Shown here: one piece after another, positions 46,434 through 55,281 of the stretch
Layout of the letters: each line of letters starts with the position of its first letter
Position numbering within the stretch: the first letter of the stretch is position 1
Assembly (NCBI GenBank): GCA_015061055.1
Contig: SUXH01000001.1
Span: forward strand, 62,001-126,000
From: Bacteroidales bacterium
Lineage (GTDB): Bacteria; Bacteroidota; Bacteroidia; Bacteroidales; Muribaculaceae
Reading direction: 5' to 3'
Length of the DNA: 64,000 nucleotides
Notes under the pieces: model-generated
What the model saw: only the letters and a program-made list of their open reading frames with translations
Database searches by the model: none
Told to the model about the DNA's origin: nothing
Translations under genes and position numbers: made by a program

Positions 46434-47543
46434 TTATAATTCGTTTTCTTTCAATTTTTCAGCATTTTCGGCAACAATCAGGTGATCGATACAATCTTGA
46501 ATATCACCATCCATAAACGCATTCAAGTTGTAGATTGTATAGCCAATACGGTGGTCGGTGATACGTCCCTGAGGATAGTTATATGTGCGAATTTTTGCCG
46601 AACGATCACCTGTTGATACCATCGTTTTGCGTCGTGACGCGATATCATCTACATACTTTTGATGTTCTTTGTCGTAGATGAATGAACGTAGGCGTGTCAA
46701 AGCTCGTTCCTTGTTTTTGGGTTGGTCGCGAGTTTCGGTACATTCGATAAGAATCTCTTCCGATACTCCGGTGTTAGGATTCTTCCACATATAACGTAGG
46801 CGTACGCCCGATTCCACTTTATTTACGTTCTGCCCGCCGGCTCCACCACTTCTAAAAGTGTCCCATTTAATTTCGCCTTCATTGATTTCCACATCAAACG
46901 GTTCAGCTTCGGGAAGCACTGCAACCGATGCAGCCGAAGTGTGTACGCGACCTTGTGTCTCGGTGGCTGGTACGCGTTGCACACGATGAACACCCGATTC
47001 ATATTTCATAGTGCCATAAACTCCCGGACCGCTTACCGTAAATACAATTTCTTTGAAACCGCCTGCAGCGCCTTCATTGAAACTTGAAACTTCGGTTTTC
47101 CAACCTTTTGTTTCACAATATTTGGTGTACATGCGGAATAGGTCGCCGGCAAAAATAGCAGCTTCATCGCCACCAGTGCCACCTCGTATTTCCACGATAG
47201 CATTACGGCTGTCTTCTGGATCTTCGGGGATAAGTAATAACTTGATTTCCTCTTCAATTTTAGGAATTGCGGCAGTGTTGGCCTCAAGCTCTTCCTTTGC
47301 CATATCTCGCAAATCTTCGTCGGTTTCAGTGTCAAGAATAAGATGTGCTTCGTCAATTCCGTTTAATAGAGCTTTATACTTATTGGCTGCTTTTAGCAGT
47401 TCCCCAAGGTCTTTATATTCTTTGCTTAACTTGACATATCGTTTCATATCGGCTATAACCGATGGGTCGGTTATAAGTGTGCCAATCTCTTCAAAACGAG
47501 CATCAAGCCCTTCAAGACGTTCTAATAATGGTGTTTGTGCCAT
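46434..47543 (-). CDS. prfA: Peptide chain release factor 1
   Basis: 369 residues. Reads UAA/UAG and triggers peptide release. N-terminal helical domain 1, codon-recognition domain with PATETQGR (the RF1-type P-A-T element), and the GGQ loop SGGAGGQNVNKVES near residue 235. RF1 rather than RF2 because of the PAT motif and absence of SPF. Upstream of pyrF. Confidence 0.96.
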   Translation of the reverse strand: MAQTPLLERLEGLDARFEEIGTLITDPSVIADMKRYVKLSKEYKDLGELLKAANKYKALLNGIDEAHLILDTETDEDLRDMAKEELEANTAAIPKIEEEIKLLLIPEDPEDSRNAIVEIRGGTGGDEAAIFAGDLFRMYTKYCETKGWKTEVSSFNEGAAGGFKEIVFTVSGPGVYGTMKYESGVHRVQRVPATETQGRVHTSAASVAVLPEAEPFDVEINEGEIKWDTFRSGGAGGQNVNKVESGVRLRYMWKNPNTGVSEEILIECTETRDQPKNKERALTRLRSFIYDKEHQKYVDDIASRRKTMVSTGDRSAKIRTYNYPQGRITDHRIGYTIYNLNAFMDGDIQDCIDHLIVAENAEKLKENEL

Positions 47544-47685
47544 GAAAAAAATGTTTGTATGTAATTTCCTACAAAATTAGCAAAAAAATTGCACACAAAC
47601 CACAATTTATAACAAGATTAGGTAAATAAGCCCAATATGCCCAATAAGCCTAATAGTTCAATATGGCTAATGAACCAAGTAGAAA

Positions 47686-49002
47686 TTAAAAACTTGTTTC
47701 ATAGATATATTTAAAATTTTCCCAATCGGTGGCTGACTTATATACCGATTTACAGCCAATAGGTACATATAAAGTTGCATTATAAGAAGAGTCAGAAAAT
47801 GTAAAAGAATAACAAATTGGAGGTGTTGTTGCTTTACAATAGACTTCAGTCAAGCCGGTACAATCGTAGAAAGCGCAATATCCAATGCTTGTAACGGACT
47901 TTGGTATCGCTACACTTGTCAAGCCGGAGCAACCCCAGAAAGCAGAACTTCCAATGTTTGTAACAGAATTCGGAATGGTTACACTTGTCAAACTATTGCA
48001 ACCATAGAAAGCAGATTCTCCAATGCTTGTAACCGAGTTAGGGATAATCGTAGTTTTACAACCGGTAGTCAGAGCGTTTGTAGATGTTTCTATTATTGCA
48101 TTACAATTATCACGCGAATCATAGACGGTATTTCCACTTCCCACAACTATTGATGTCAAGCCGGTGCAACCAGAGAAAGCTCTTTTTCCTATGTTTGTAA
48201 CGGAGTTTGGAATCGTTATACTTGTCAAACCACTGCAACCAGAGAAAGCGTACTCAAAAATATTTGTAACGGAATTAGGTATAATTGTATTACTACAACC
48301 TTTTATCAAAGTGTTTGTTTTAGTTTCAATAATTGCATTACAATTATCTCGTGAATCATATTTTGTGTTTCCACTTTCTACAACTATTGATGTCAAGCCA
48401 CTGCAACCATAGAAAGCAGATTCTCCAATGCTTGTAACCAAGTTTGGTATGGTTACACTTGCCAAGCCACTGCAACCATAGAAAGCAGATTCTCCAATGC
48501 TTGTAACCGAGTTAGGTATCGTTACACTTGTTAAGCCGGTACAACCGTTGAAAGCCCAATTTCCAATGCTTGTAACAGAGTTCGGTATCGTGATTGATTT
48601 TAATTTTGAGCAATGATCAAAAGCGTTATTTCCGATAGTAATGACGTTCTTAGGTAGTACAATACTTACTAAGTTATCGGCATTCTTAAATGCTTCTTTA
48701 TCTATTGCCGTTACTGGTGAATGAAATACTATTGTGCAATAACCATCTTTTGACGAATATGTATTCGATACAGGTATAGCACCTCCAAATACATCGAGAT
48801 TCTCAAAGCGAACAATAATGTTATCATTGGTTTTGTAGATGATTGTGTTGTCATCAATCTTTGTGGGAAGCCCTGATTCATTGTAAGCAGGAGTACTGCC
48901 ACCACCTCCTCCTCCGGGTTCATCGTCTTTGCTACAAGAAGATAGACTGATGCTTGCTAAAATAGCGATAAATGTTAGTGAACGAAAAAGTTGTTTTTTC
49001 AT
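47686..49002 (-). CDS. BspA-like leucine-rich repeat surface lipoprotein
   Basis: 438 residues. Lipobox SLSSC followed by SKDDEPGGGGGG; the acidic residues right after the Cys match the Bacteroidetes lipoprotein export signal, so surface exposure is likely. Almost all of the rest is about a dozen LRR_5 units of 23 residues (IPNSVTSIGESAFYGCSGL), with two longer inserts containing YDSRDNCNAIIET. A final beta segment follows. Likely adhesin or scaffold with unknown ligand. Monocistronic; a GC-richer repeat lies just upstream at 49049. Confidence 0.88.
   Translation of the reverse strand: MKKQLFRSLTFIAILASISLSSCSKDDEPGGGGGGSTPAYNESGLPTKIDDNTIIYKTNDNIIVRFENLDVFGGAIPVSNTYSSKDGYCTIVFHSPVTAIDKEAFKNADNLVSIVLPKNVITIGNNAFDHCSKLKSITIPNSVTSIGNWAFNGCTGLTSVTIPNSVTSIGESAFYGCSGLASVTIPNLVTSIGESAFYGCSGLTSIVVESGNTKYDSRDNCNAIIETKTNTLIKGCSNTIIPNSVTNIFEYAFSGCSGLTSITIPNSVTNIGKRAFSGCTGLTSIVVGSGNTVYDSRDNCNAIIETSTNALTTGCKTTIIPNSVTSIGESAFYGCNSLTSVTIPNSVTNIGSSAFWGCSGLTSVAIPKSVTSIGYCAFYDCTGLTEVYCKATTPPICYSFTFSDSSYNATLYVPIGCKSVYKSATDWENFKYIYETSF
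47860..48600 (-). repeat. 69-bp coding repeats of the LRR lipoprotein
   Basis: Successive units encode the 23-residue LRR consensus. Some neighbours are nearly identical at DNA level (for example around 48410-48560), and similar units occur at 4080-4260 in the LRR/MBG gene. Such repeats can recombine and change copy number. Confidence 0.75.
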
Positions 49003-49280
49003 ATTTTTTTGTTATTTAGTTATTACTTTGTTTCTTTTTTAGTAGTACCTCTTCGAGGTGCGAGGGGGGTGGTATGTTTCTTACCGGAGGTATCGCTTTG
49101 CACACCATAGGTTACTCGAAATCACACCCTTCGGGCGTTTTAAACTCTTTGAACGAATTAGTCCAAGGAGCCTTATTAGCCTAATTTGGCTTATCCAATT
49201 TTTCTGTTTTTTGTATAGAATTATTTTGCACTGGGAGGTTCAAGTTGGTGCGTGTTTTCAAAAATGGTTTACGGTTAGGG
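49003..49280. other. Non-coding region upstream of the LRR lipoprotein gene
   Basis: Contains the second copy of the dispersed repeats (49049-49088 and 49129-49142) in otherwise featureless sequence. No ORF worth calling. No clear promoter for the LRR gene was recognised. Confidence 0.5.
49049..49088. repeat. Dispersed repeat, copy 2
   Basis: CTCTTCGAGGTGCGAGGGG...CTTACCGGA; matches 5590-5628. The companion block CTTCGGGCGTTTTA follows at 49129-49142 instead of about 140 bp away as in copy 1. Confidence 0.65.
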
Positions 49281-49281
49281 C

Positions 49282-49512
49282 ATAAAAGAAAGGTGTGAAC
49301 CTCTTTAACTTATCCTTAGATAGGCTCTGGACTGCCCTGCGATAGATAAATTAAAACAGTTCACACCTTTGGTTGTATATGATTGTTAGTACACATATAT
49401 ACATTACCAAAGGAGAACGCTTTGTCATTCCTATCGCAAATGAATTGTCCAGATTCATCTAATGGAATATGCTAAACGTCTTCCTAATATGTCAATGTTG
49501 CTCTCTTGCAAC
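49282..49512 (-). ncRNA. Structured RNA candidate with a loop-loop pseudoknot and built-in terminator
   Basis: Read on the minus strand: a 5' hairpin (49496-49501/49508-49513, TGTTGC/GCAACA on the plus strand) and a hairpin ATGAAT-CTGGACA-ATTCAT (49440-49458). A long 3' hairpin has helices 49359-49370/49289-49300 (12 bp) and 49345-49355/49304-49314 (11 bp) and a 30-nt loop. Loop segments 49326-49332 and 49338-49345 are complementary to 49447-49453 and 49431-49438, so the two hairpins can pair with each other. One pair of the 11-bp helix is G.U only on the minus strand, and a T-rich tract follows the 3' hairpin on that strand. A TAAATTTG -7 motif lies at 49518-49525. Identity unknown. Confidence 0.6.
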
Positions 49513-49517
49513 AAGTG

Positions 49518-49525
49518 CAAATTTA
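49518..49525 (-). promoter_or_regulatory. -7 element of the minus-strand RNA candidate
   Basis: Minus strand TAAATTTG; the expected -33 box is not evident. Confidence 0.4.
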
Positions 49526-49820
49526 AAAAATATTTAGCAAATTGCGTTCTTTTTGTGAACTGTTTTTTTTGTTTTTCTTGAAATAAACGTAAAATATTGC
49601 TTGCAAAACGTTGATTTAACTCTTATAAGCCATGAGACCAATGCTCGGTTAATCCTCTGATTTACAAGTATAAAGTTACAACTTTTTATTTGATTATGCA
49701 AGTTTTCTGATACTTATTTTTTGTAATATTTATATGTTTTAAGTGGTTGATTTTATGATAGTTGAGAATTGGTGTTTAATAGTCGAAAGGTTTTATCTAT
49801 TGTGTAATAGGTGTAATCTG

Positions 49821-49851
49821 TTGTCGAATGTGAAAGGTGAGTGTATATTTG
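49821..49851 (+). promoter_or_regulatory. Rubredoxin promoter
   Basis: TTG (49821-49823), 20-bp spacer, TATATTTG (49844-49851), about 36 bp before the rubredoxin ATG. Confidence 0.65.
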
Positions 49852-49887
49852 CAATGAAAAATAATTAATAATTAAAAATAAAAAGTT

Positions 49888-50052
49888 ATGAAAAAGTATA
49901 TTTGCAATGTATGTGGATGGGTTTATGATGTTAATGTAGGTGATCCTGATAGTGGAATTGCACCGGGAACAAAATTTGAAGATATTCCGGAAGACTGGGT
50001 ATGTCCGTTGTGTGGAGTAACTAAAGATGACTTTGAAGTGTATGATGAATAG
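49888..50052 (+). CDS. Rubredoxin
   Basis: 54 residues, [14 protein letters not shown] at the start and [14 protein letters not shown] near the end: the two CxxCG knuckles that hold a single Fe(SCys)4 centre, with the usual ~29-residue spacing. Small cytosolic electron carrier, in anaerobes often serving rubrerythrin-type peroxide or oxygen reduction. Own promoter upstream; the nitroreductase gene follows after 56 bp, possibly a redox-stress unit. Confidence 0.97.
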   Translation: MKKYICNVCGWVYDVNVGDPDSGIAPGTKFEDIPEDWVCPLCGVTKDDFEVYDE

Positions 50053-50108
50053 TAATGTGTAGGTTGAACTATCTTCGTTGCTATAATGTTTAATGTAAAA
50101 AGACTGTT

Positions 50109-50864
50109 ATGATAGATATGGAAGATATAAAAACTATGTTTGATGAGCGGACGAGTGTGCGTAGATATGAGCGTGAACCGATTCCCGAAGGTGCGCTGAG
50201 TGTAATCTATTCGGCAATTTTGAATACTCCAACAAGTTACAATGGACAGCAATTTTCGGTAATCGATGTTTCCGAACAGACTATGAAAGAAAAGATTTAT
50301 GAGATAGTGGGACAGAAGCAAATAAAGACATGTAATCGTTTTTTTGTGTTCTGTGCCGATTATAATAAGATCAAGAAGCTATCTCAGAAGAAAGGTCTTG
50401 AAATGCCGGCAGTGGAAAAAACTATGGATGGGATAATGGTTGGGGTGATTGATGCAACATTGGCTATGAGTAATGCTTTGATTGCAGCTCAGTCGTGTGG
50501 GCTTGGCAGTTGCTGTATAGGTTACACGAGAACAGCTGATCCTCAACGCTTGGCAGAGTTGCTGAATCTTCCGAAAGGTGTGTTTGTTGTGTGTGGTTTG
50601 GCAGTGGGAATTCCTCGTGAAAGTCCGGATGTAAAGCCTAAGCAACCCAAAGGAGCCGTAATTCACAAGGATAGGTATAATGAAGACGGATTGACCGAAA
50701 AACTGGAATATTATGATAATATGATAACTGCTTATAATGCAACTCGTAGCGGACAGAAAACCGATAATGATTGGTGTGCACACATATTAGATTATTATAA
50801 GGATATAATGGGGTATCGTATTCTTGAATATTTGCAGCAACAAGGGTTTGATGTACAAAAGTAA
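50109..50864 (+). CDS. Nitroreductase family FMN-dependent oxidoreductase
   Basis: 251 residues. FDERTSVRRYEREPIPEGAL is the standard FMN-binding start (RxSxRxY), TPTSYNGQQFSVIDV follows, and SCGLGSCCIGYTR is the second FMN-contact region; VVCGLAVGIPRESPDVKPKQP is the typical tail of NfsA/Frp-like proteins. Reduces nitroaromatics, quinones or flavins with NAD(P)H; substrate unknown. Follows rubredoxin and ends at a terminator. Confidence 0.93.
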   Translation: MIDMEDIKTMFDERTSVRRYEREPIPEGALSVIYSAILNTPTSYNGQQFSVIDVSEQTMKEKIYEIVGQKQIKTCNRFFVFCADYNKIKKLSQKKGLEMPAVEKTMDGIMVGVIDATLAMSNALIAAQSCGLGSCCIGYTRTADPQRLAELLNLPKGVFVVCGLAVGIPRESPDVKPKQPKGAVIHKDRYNEDGLTEKLEYYDNMITAYNATRSGQKTDNDWCAHILDYYKDIMGYRILEYLQQQGFDVQK

Positions 50865-50867
50865 TAA

Positions 50868-50896
50868 TAAAAAAGTCCCCAAATGGGACTTTTTTA
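50868..50896. terminator. Bidirectional terminator between nitroreductase and marC
   Basis: AAAAAAGTCCC / GGGACTTTTTT hairpin with a small loop between convergent genes. Confidence 0.9.
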
Positions 50897-50904
50897 TTAT
50901 TACT

Positions 50905-51489
50905 TTATCCAAAAAGTTGTGATATATTTGAGGTAATAAGTTTTACAGATATAGCAAGCAAAATTACGCCAAAGAACTTTCTAATAAGGAATATTCCACC
51001 AGCACCTAAGAAACGTTGTACCTTATCGGTCATTTTCAGCACAAAGTATACCCAAATCATGTTGGCAGTAAGTCCCAAAAGTATATTTATGGAGTCGAAT
51101 TCAGCTTTTAGAGATAAAAGTGTTGTAAAAGCACCCGGACCTGCCAATAGAGGGAACACAAGAGGTACAAGGGTGGCTTCTTTTATTGGGCCATTATTCT
51201 TGAATATTTCTATATCGAGAATCATTTCAAGTGCAACGCAGAAAATTATAATACCACCGGCAGCTGCAAATGATGTGATGTCTACGTGAAATAATTTTAG
51301 CAACAAATCACCTGCCAGAAAGAATACAAGCATTAATACAAAAGATAATATAGTTGCTTTAAATTCGCTAACCGGACGTTCGCGTTGTTTCAAATTAATT
51401 ATGATTGGAACAGAACCGATAATATCGATAATTGCAAACAGTACAATAAAGGCACTTAAAAATTCTTGGATGTTAAATTCGTTGAACAT
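50905..51489 (-). CDS. MarC family integral membrane protein
   Basis: 194 residues with six hydrophobic segments. FIVLFAIIDIIGSVPIII and PLVFPLLAGPGAFTTLLSL are the family hallmarks. MarC/YhgN proteins sit in the inner membrane; transport of small neutral amino acids has been proposed for a related archaeal protein, but function is unsettled and no antibiotic-resistance role is proven. Monocistronic. Confidence 0.92.
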   Translation of the reverse strand: MFNEFNIQEFLSAFIVLFAIIDIIGSVPIIINLKQRERPVSEFKATILSFVLMLVFFLAGDLLLKLFHVDITSFAAAGGIIIFCVALEMILDIEIFKNNGPIKEATLVPLVFPLLAGPGAFTTLLSLKAEFDSINILLGLTANMIWVYFVLKMTDKVQRFLGAGGIFLIRKFFGVILLAISVKLITSNISQLFG

Positions 51490-51626
51490 AATTTTATGAT
51501 TATTTTTTTACAAAAATAGTGTTTTTTACTGTTAAATACAAATGAATGGTTTTGTGTGTTTTTAATAGTTTAAGAGGTAAAACATATTTAAAATATATGT
51601 TTTTATGATTTGTGGGTAAAAGTGTT

Positions 51627-51634
51627 TAAATTTG
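51627..51634 (+). promoter_or_regulatory. -7 element for the trmN6-like gene
   Basis: TAAATTTG; a TTTG is present only 14 bp upstream, so the -33 part is poor. Confidence 0.4.
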
Positions 51635-51683
51635 TAAGCAAATTGTAGAGAAAAGTTTTATACTATAATTTGTAAAGTTATTA

Positions 51684-52397
51684 ATGGCGCGCGAAAAAAA
51701 TTTTAGATTTAAACAATTTAGCATAAAAAATGAGAAAAGTGCAATGAAAGTAGGGACGGATGGGGTCTTGCTTGGTGCTTGGTGTGATGTGGAAGATGTA
51801 AAGACGGTGCTTGATATAGGAACCGGAACAGGACTATTGGCTTTGATGGTGGCACAAAGATGTAATGCTGAAATTATAGCAGTGGAAATTGATGTTGATG
51901 CAGTGGAAGAAGCTAAATTAAATTTTGAATTGTCACCTTGGGAAGAACGATTGAGAGTTGTACATAGTGATTTTGTGGATTTTTCGAAAAATTGTGAATT
52001 GAAATTTGATGTGATTGTATCTAATCCACCTTATTTTATCGATAGCCTTGTGTGTCCAGATGAAAAGAGATTGAAGGCCAGGCACACTGAGTCGTTGTCC
52101 TATGAAAACTTGATTGAAGGGGCTGTGAAACTATTGAATGATGATGGGTATATGTGTATTATTACTCCGAGTGATGTGGAAGGCTATTTAGATAATGTAA
52201 TTAAGAATAATGGTTGCTTTGTTGAAAAGAAGCTATATGTGCATCCTATAGTTGGAGGAGAAATAAAACGAATTTTGTGGAAATTAGGAAAAAAGTCCGT
52301 TGGATGTGTAGTAGGACATATAGAAATAGAAAAGGCTCGTCACGAATATACAGATGAATATATTGCTCTCACTTGTGAATATTATATAAAGATGTAA
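51684..52397 (+). CDS. tRNA1(Val) adenine-37 N6-methyltransferase TrmN6-like
   Basis: 237 residues. Rossmann methyltransferase with SAM loop VLDIGTGTGLLALMVAQR, acidic EIDVDAVEEA, and catalytic SNPPYF (N6-adenine type, NPPY). N-terminal FRFKQFSIKNEKSAMKVGTDGVLLGAWC is typical of YfiC/TrmN6, which modifies A37 of tRNA1(Val). TAAATTTG -7 element at 51627-51634, about 50 bp upstream. Confidence 0.92.
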   Translation: MAREKNFRFKQFSIKNEKSAMKVGTDGVLLGAWCDVEDVKTVLDIGTGTGLLALMVAQRCNAEIIAVEIDVDAVEEAKLNFELSPWEERLRVVHSDFVDFSKNCELKFDVIVSNPPYFIDSLVCPDEKRLKARHTESLSYENLIEGAVKLLNDDGYMCIITPSDVEGYLDNVIKNNGCFVEKKLYVHPIVGGEIKRILWKLGKKSVGCVVGHIEIEKARHEYTDEYIALTCEYYIKM

Positions 52398-52546
52398 ATA
52401 GAGTCTTAATATTATATAAAAACGAAACAAATCATTGCGGTTTATGCTAAAGTGTTGATTTATTTGTACTAACTTTAGCAAGTGTTAGATTAAACTTTAA
52501 GAGTTTATATATGTCTAAGAATAAAATAATTAAATTATAGCTGACT

Positions 52547-53503
52547 ATGAAAGTGAAAGTGTTATTGTTGCTAAGTGTTTTTCTGTCAACCTCGTTTGTG
52601 AGTGTTGCTCAAGACTATGATGATATATATTATGATAGTTCAAAGGCAAGTAAAAAAGAGGTGAAAAAGAATGATAAAAAAGTGAGTACGGAAGTAAACA
52701 ATTATGTTGTGTACTCGGATAATTCCAATCTGGATAACGGAAATTGGAGAGATGTTGATGAATATAATCGCAGATATACCTATAATGATACTTTAGCCGT
52801 CAATAATACAAACCTTGAAATGCAAGGAGATTTTGTATATACAGATAGGTTACGCAGATTTTATAATCCTTCAGTTATAGTAGAGTCGAATGATCCTCAG
52901 TTGGCAGAGCTATATTATGTGTCAACAACGCCGGAAGTAAATTTAATAATTGGAACACCAACATATTATTGGAATCCTTTTGGGTATTATTGGTATAGTC
53001 CATCTTATTATTGGCATTATGGTTGGTATGACCCAATGTGGCATTATTCTTGGCATTGGGATTGGTGGTATCCACATTATCCACACTATCCCCACAATCC
53101 TCCAGGATGGCATCCGGGCGGAGGTCATTACCCTGGTGGAGGTATAGCTCCTGGTGGAGGATCTCATAGAAGACCTACATATAATGCAGGCGGTAGACGT
53201 CCATTTGGTGTAGATGCTTCACAGAATGGTTCGAGTTTAGGTCGTCGTCCATCATCAGGAACAACAGGACGTGGCAACTCATCGGTAAATAATGGTATAA
53301 AGCGTCAACAATCAAATGTAAATAGAGGTAGCTCATCAAGTAATAATACGGGTCGTCGCCCATCAATGAGTCAAGGCTCCGGTAATACGAGAAGTTCAAG
53401 TTCTTCAAGTAATAGAGGTGGGTATTCATCAGGAGGTAATAACTCACGTGGTGAAAATTTTGGTGGTGCTACAAGAGGTGGGTCTCGTGGCGGACGTAGA
53501 TAA
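52547..53503 (+). CDS. Secreted low-complexity protein, His/Trp/Tyr-rich then Gly/Ser/Arg/Asn-rich
   Basis: 318 residues. Signal peptide 1-21 (SFVSVAQD). Residues about 20-130 are charged and Tyr/Asn-rich. Residues about 135-200 are packed with Trp, Tyr, His, Pro and Gly (for example WHYSWHWDWWYPHYPHYP). From about 200 to the end the chain is Gly/Ser/Arg/Asn-rich and probably unfolded (RRPSSGTTGRGNSS...RGGSRGGRR). No enzyme family recognised. Such composition suggests an extracellular matrix, metal-binding or scaffold protein; that is a guess. The FadL-like barrel gene starts 48 bp downstream, so they are probably co-transcribed. Confidence 0.75.
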   Translation: MKVKVLLLLSVFLSTSFVSVAQDYDDIYYDSSKASKKEVKKNDKKVSTEVNNYVVYSDNSNLDNGNWRDVDEYNRRYTYNDTLAVNNTNLEMQGDFVYTDRLRRFYNPSVIVESNDPQLAELYYVSTTPEVNLIIGTPTYYWNPFGYYWYSPSYYWHYGWYDPMWHYSWHWDWWYPHYPHYPHNPPGWHPGGGHYPGGGIAPGGGSHRRPTYNAGGRRPFGVDASQNGSSLGRRPSSGTTGRGNSSVNNGIKRQQSNVNRGSSSSNNTGRRPSMSQGSGNTRSSSSSSNRGGYSSGGNNSRGENFGGATRGGSRGGRR

Positions 53504-53551
53504 TCATTAGTGGATCAGATATAGAAATAATAAAATAAGATAAATAAAATT

Positions 53552-55168
53552 ATGAAAAAGATATTATTGTCAATGATGATGACTTTGCCATTGATGGCAA
53601 TAGCTCAAACTGCAGTCGATGCATATTCGGTGTCGCAAACAGAGCTAAAAGGTACAGCAAGGTATATGTCAATGGCCGGTGCGTATGGAGCATTAGGAGG
53701 CGACTTGTCGTCAATTAATCAAAATCCCGGTGGTTTAGGTGTGTATCGTAGTTCCGATATAGGGATAACTTTTAGTCTTAATATGCAATCTTCTGAGACT
53801 ACATCGAAAGGCTTCTCTACAAGTGTGAATCAAACAAAATTTAATGTTAATAATTTGGGATATGTAGGAGCATTCAAGCTTGATTCAGAAATAATGCCAT
53901 ATTTGAATTTTGGAATTTCATATAATCGTCCTGTATCATATAATCATCGATATAGCGGGAGAATAAATAATATTAAGAACTCATTGTCTAATTATATTGC
54001 TGATGTAACCAATGCAGGGGGGTATACGACTTATGATTTGGCATATTTTGATAATAGTGATCCATACTTGGATTCAAATGCACCTTGGTTAAGTATAATG
54101 GCTTATAATTCATTCTTAATAAATCCTCAAGGTGTTGATTCGTATGGTGATGGAAATAATTTTACCGGATTGATGAATGAATCTACATTGGGGTTCGGTG
54201 AATATGAAGTGATTGAATCCGGTGGTGTAGATGAATTTAATATGAGTATGGGTGGAAATCTTGCTGAAATACTATATTGGGGATTGGGTTTTGGATTAAG
54301 TAATCTTGATTATAGTAAATATACGTATTATGGTGAAGCTTTGAGTAATGCAACTGTTTTAGAAAATGATAATGGTGGATTGGACCACAATGGAACGGCT
54401 TCATTTGGGTTGGAGAATTGGCTGAATACGACAGGTAGTGGATGGAATTTTAAGTTTGGTGTGATTTTGAAACCTATCAATGAGTTGCGTTTTGGGGTGG
54501 CAATACATACTCCTACTTATTGGAACTTATCGGATGTTATATATTCTTCTATTAGTTATGAAACAGAAAATTCATTGGGTAATTATATGAATGAAGGTTT
54601 GGAAGAAGCAAATGCAGGGTATGCCGATGAGATATATTATAAAATAAGAACTCCATGGAAATTTAATGTAAGTATGGCTACAGTTTTGGGAGGTTCTGCA
54701 GTTTTAAGTGGAGAATATGAACGCATTGCATATAATGATATGAATATACAATACGAATATGATTATAATATATATCATGAAGACCCACAAGTAACGTCGT
54801 CAATTAAGGACTATTATAAAGCGATGAACATTTATCGTATAGGAGGTGAGTATAAGTTTATACCATCGGTTAGTGTGCGTTTGGGATATGCTTATCAAAG
54901 TTCTCCTGTTAATGATAAAGCGTTAAATGATAGAATTGATATTATAACTTCGGGAACGACTCCGGCATATGTGTTTGATAAGTCTACTCAGTATATAACA
55001 GGAGGTTTGGGTTATAGGCATAAGGGCTTTTATACAGATGTCGCATATGTTCATAAAATGAAGGAAAGTGTGTATAAGGCATTCTCTCCAATACCGGATG
55101 GTTCTCCTTCGGCAATAATAAAGGATCATGACAATCAAATTGTATGGTCAATAGGGTATAGATTTTAA
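53552..55168 (+). CDS. OMPP1/FadL/TodX-family outer-membrane transport protein
   Basis: 538 residues. Signal peptide ends MAIAQT. The mature start TELKGTARYMSMAGAYGALGGDLSSINQNPGGLGVYRSSD is a clear FadL-family plug region. The rest is a long beta-barrel with repeated GFGLSNLDY/FKFGVILKP-like strands and a C-terminal aromatic strand (IVWSIGYRF, terminal Phe). These barrels import hydrophobic compounds; the substrate is unknown. Second gene of a pair with the low-complexity secreted protein. Confidence 0.88.
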   Translation: MKKILLSMMMTLPLMAIAQTAVDAYSVSQTELKGTARYMSMAGAYGALGGDLSSINQNPGGLGVYRSSDIGITFSLNMQSSETTSKGFSTSVNQTKFNVNNLGYVGAFKLDSEIMPYLNFGISYNRPVSYNHRYSGRINNIKNSLSNYIADVTNAGGYTTYDLAYFDNSDPYLDSNAPWLSIMAYNSFLINPQGVDSYGDGNNFTGLMNESTLGFGEYEVIESGGVDEFNMSMGGNLAEILYWGLGFGLSNLDYSKYTYYGEALSNATVLENDNGGLDHNGTASFGLENWLNTTGSGWNFKFGVILKPINELRFGVAIHTPTYWNLSDVIYSSISYETENSLGNYMNEGLEEANAGYADEIYYKIRTPWKFNVSMATVLGGSAVLSGEYERIAYNDMNIQYEYDYNIYHEDPQVTSSIKDYYKAMNIYRIGGEYKFIPSVSVRLGYAYQSSPVNDKALNDRIDIITSGTTPAYVFDKSTQYITGGLGYRHKGFYTDVAYVHKMKESVYKAFSPIPDGSPSAIIKDHDNQIVWSIGYRF

Positions 55169-55248
55169 TCCAAATTAAAATGATGTAATGGGGTAGAGAT
55201 GTCTGATCTTTACCTCATTTGTTTATATAGGTATTATATTTAAATAGT

Positions 55249-55277
55249 AAAAGCTCCTTGGTTAAGGAGCTTTTTGG
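55249..55277. terminator. Bidirectional terminator between the FadL-like gene and clpC
   Basis: AAAAGCTCCTT / AAGGAGCTTTTT hairpin with a 4-nt loop. Confidence 0.9.
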
Positions 55278-55281
55278 GGTG

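Noticed and set aside
47053-47580. 175-codon open frame opposite prfA
   Set aside because: Shadow of prfA; Ser-rich with no recognisable domain.
47860-48600. CRISPR-like array because of regularly spaced repeats
   Set aside because: The repeats are translated LRR units of 69 bp in one long frame; there are no unique spacers and no cas genes.
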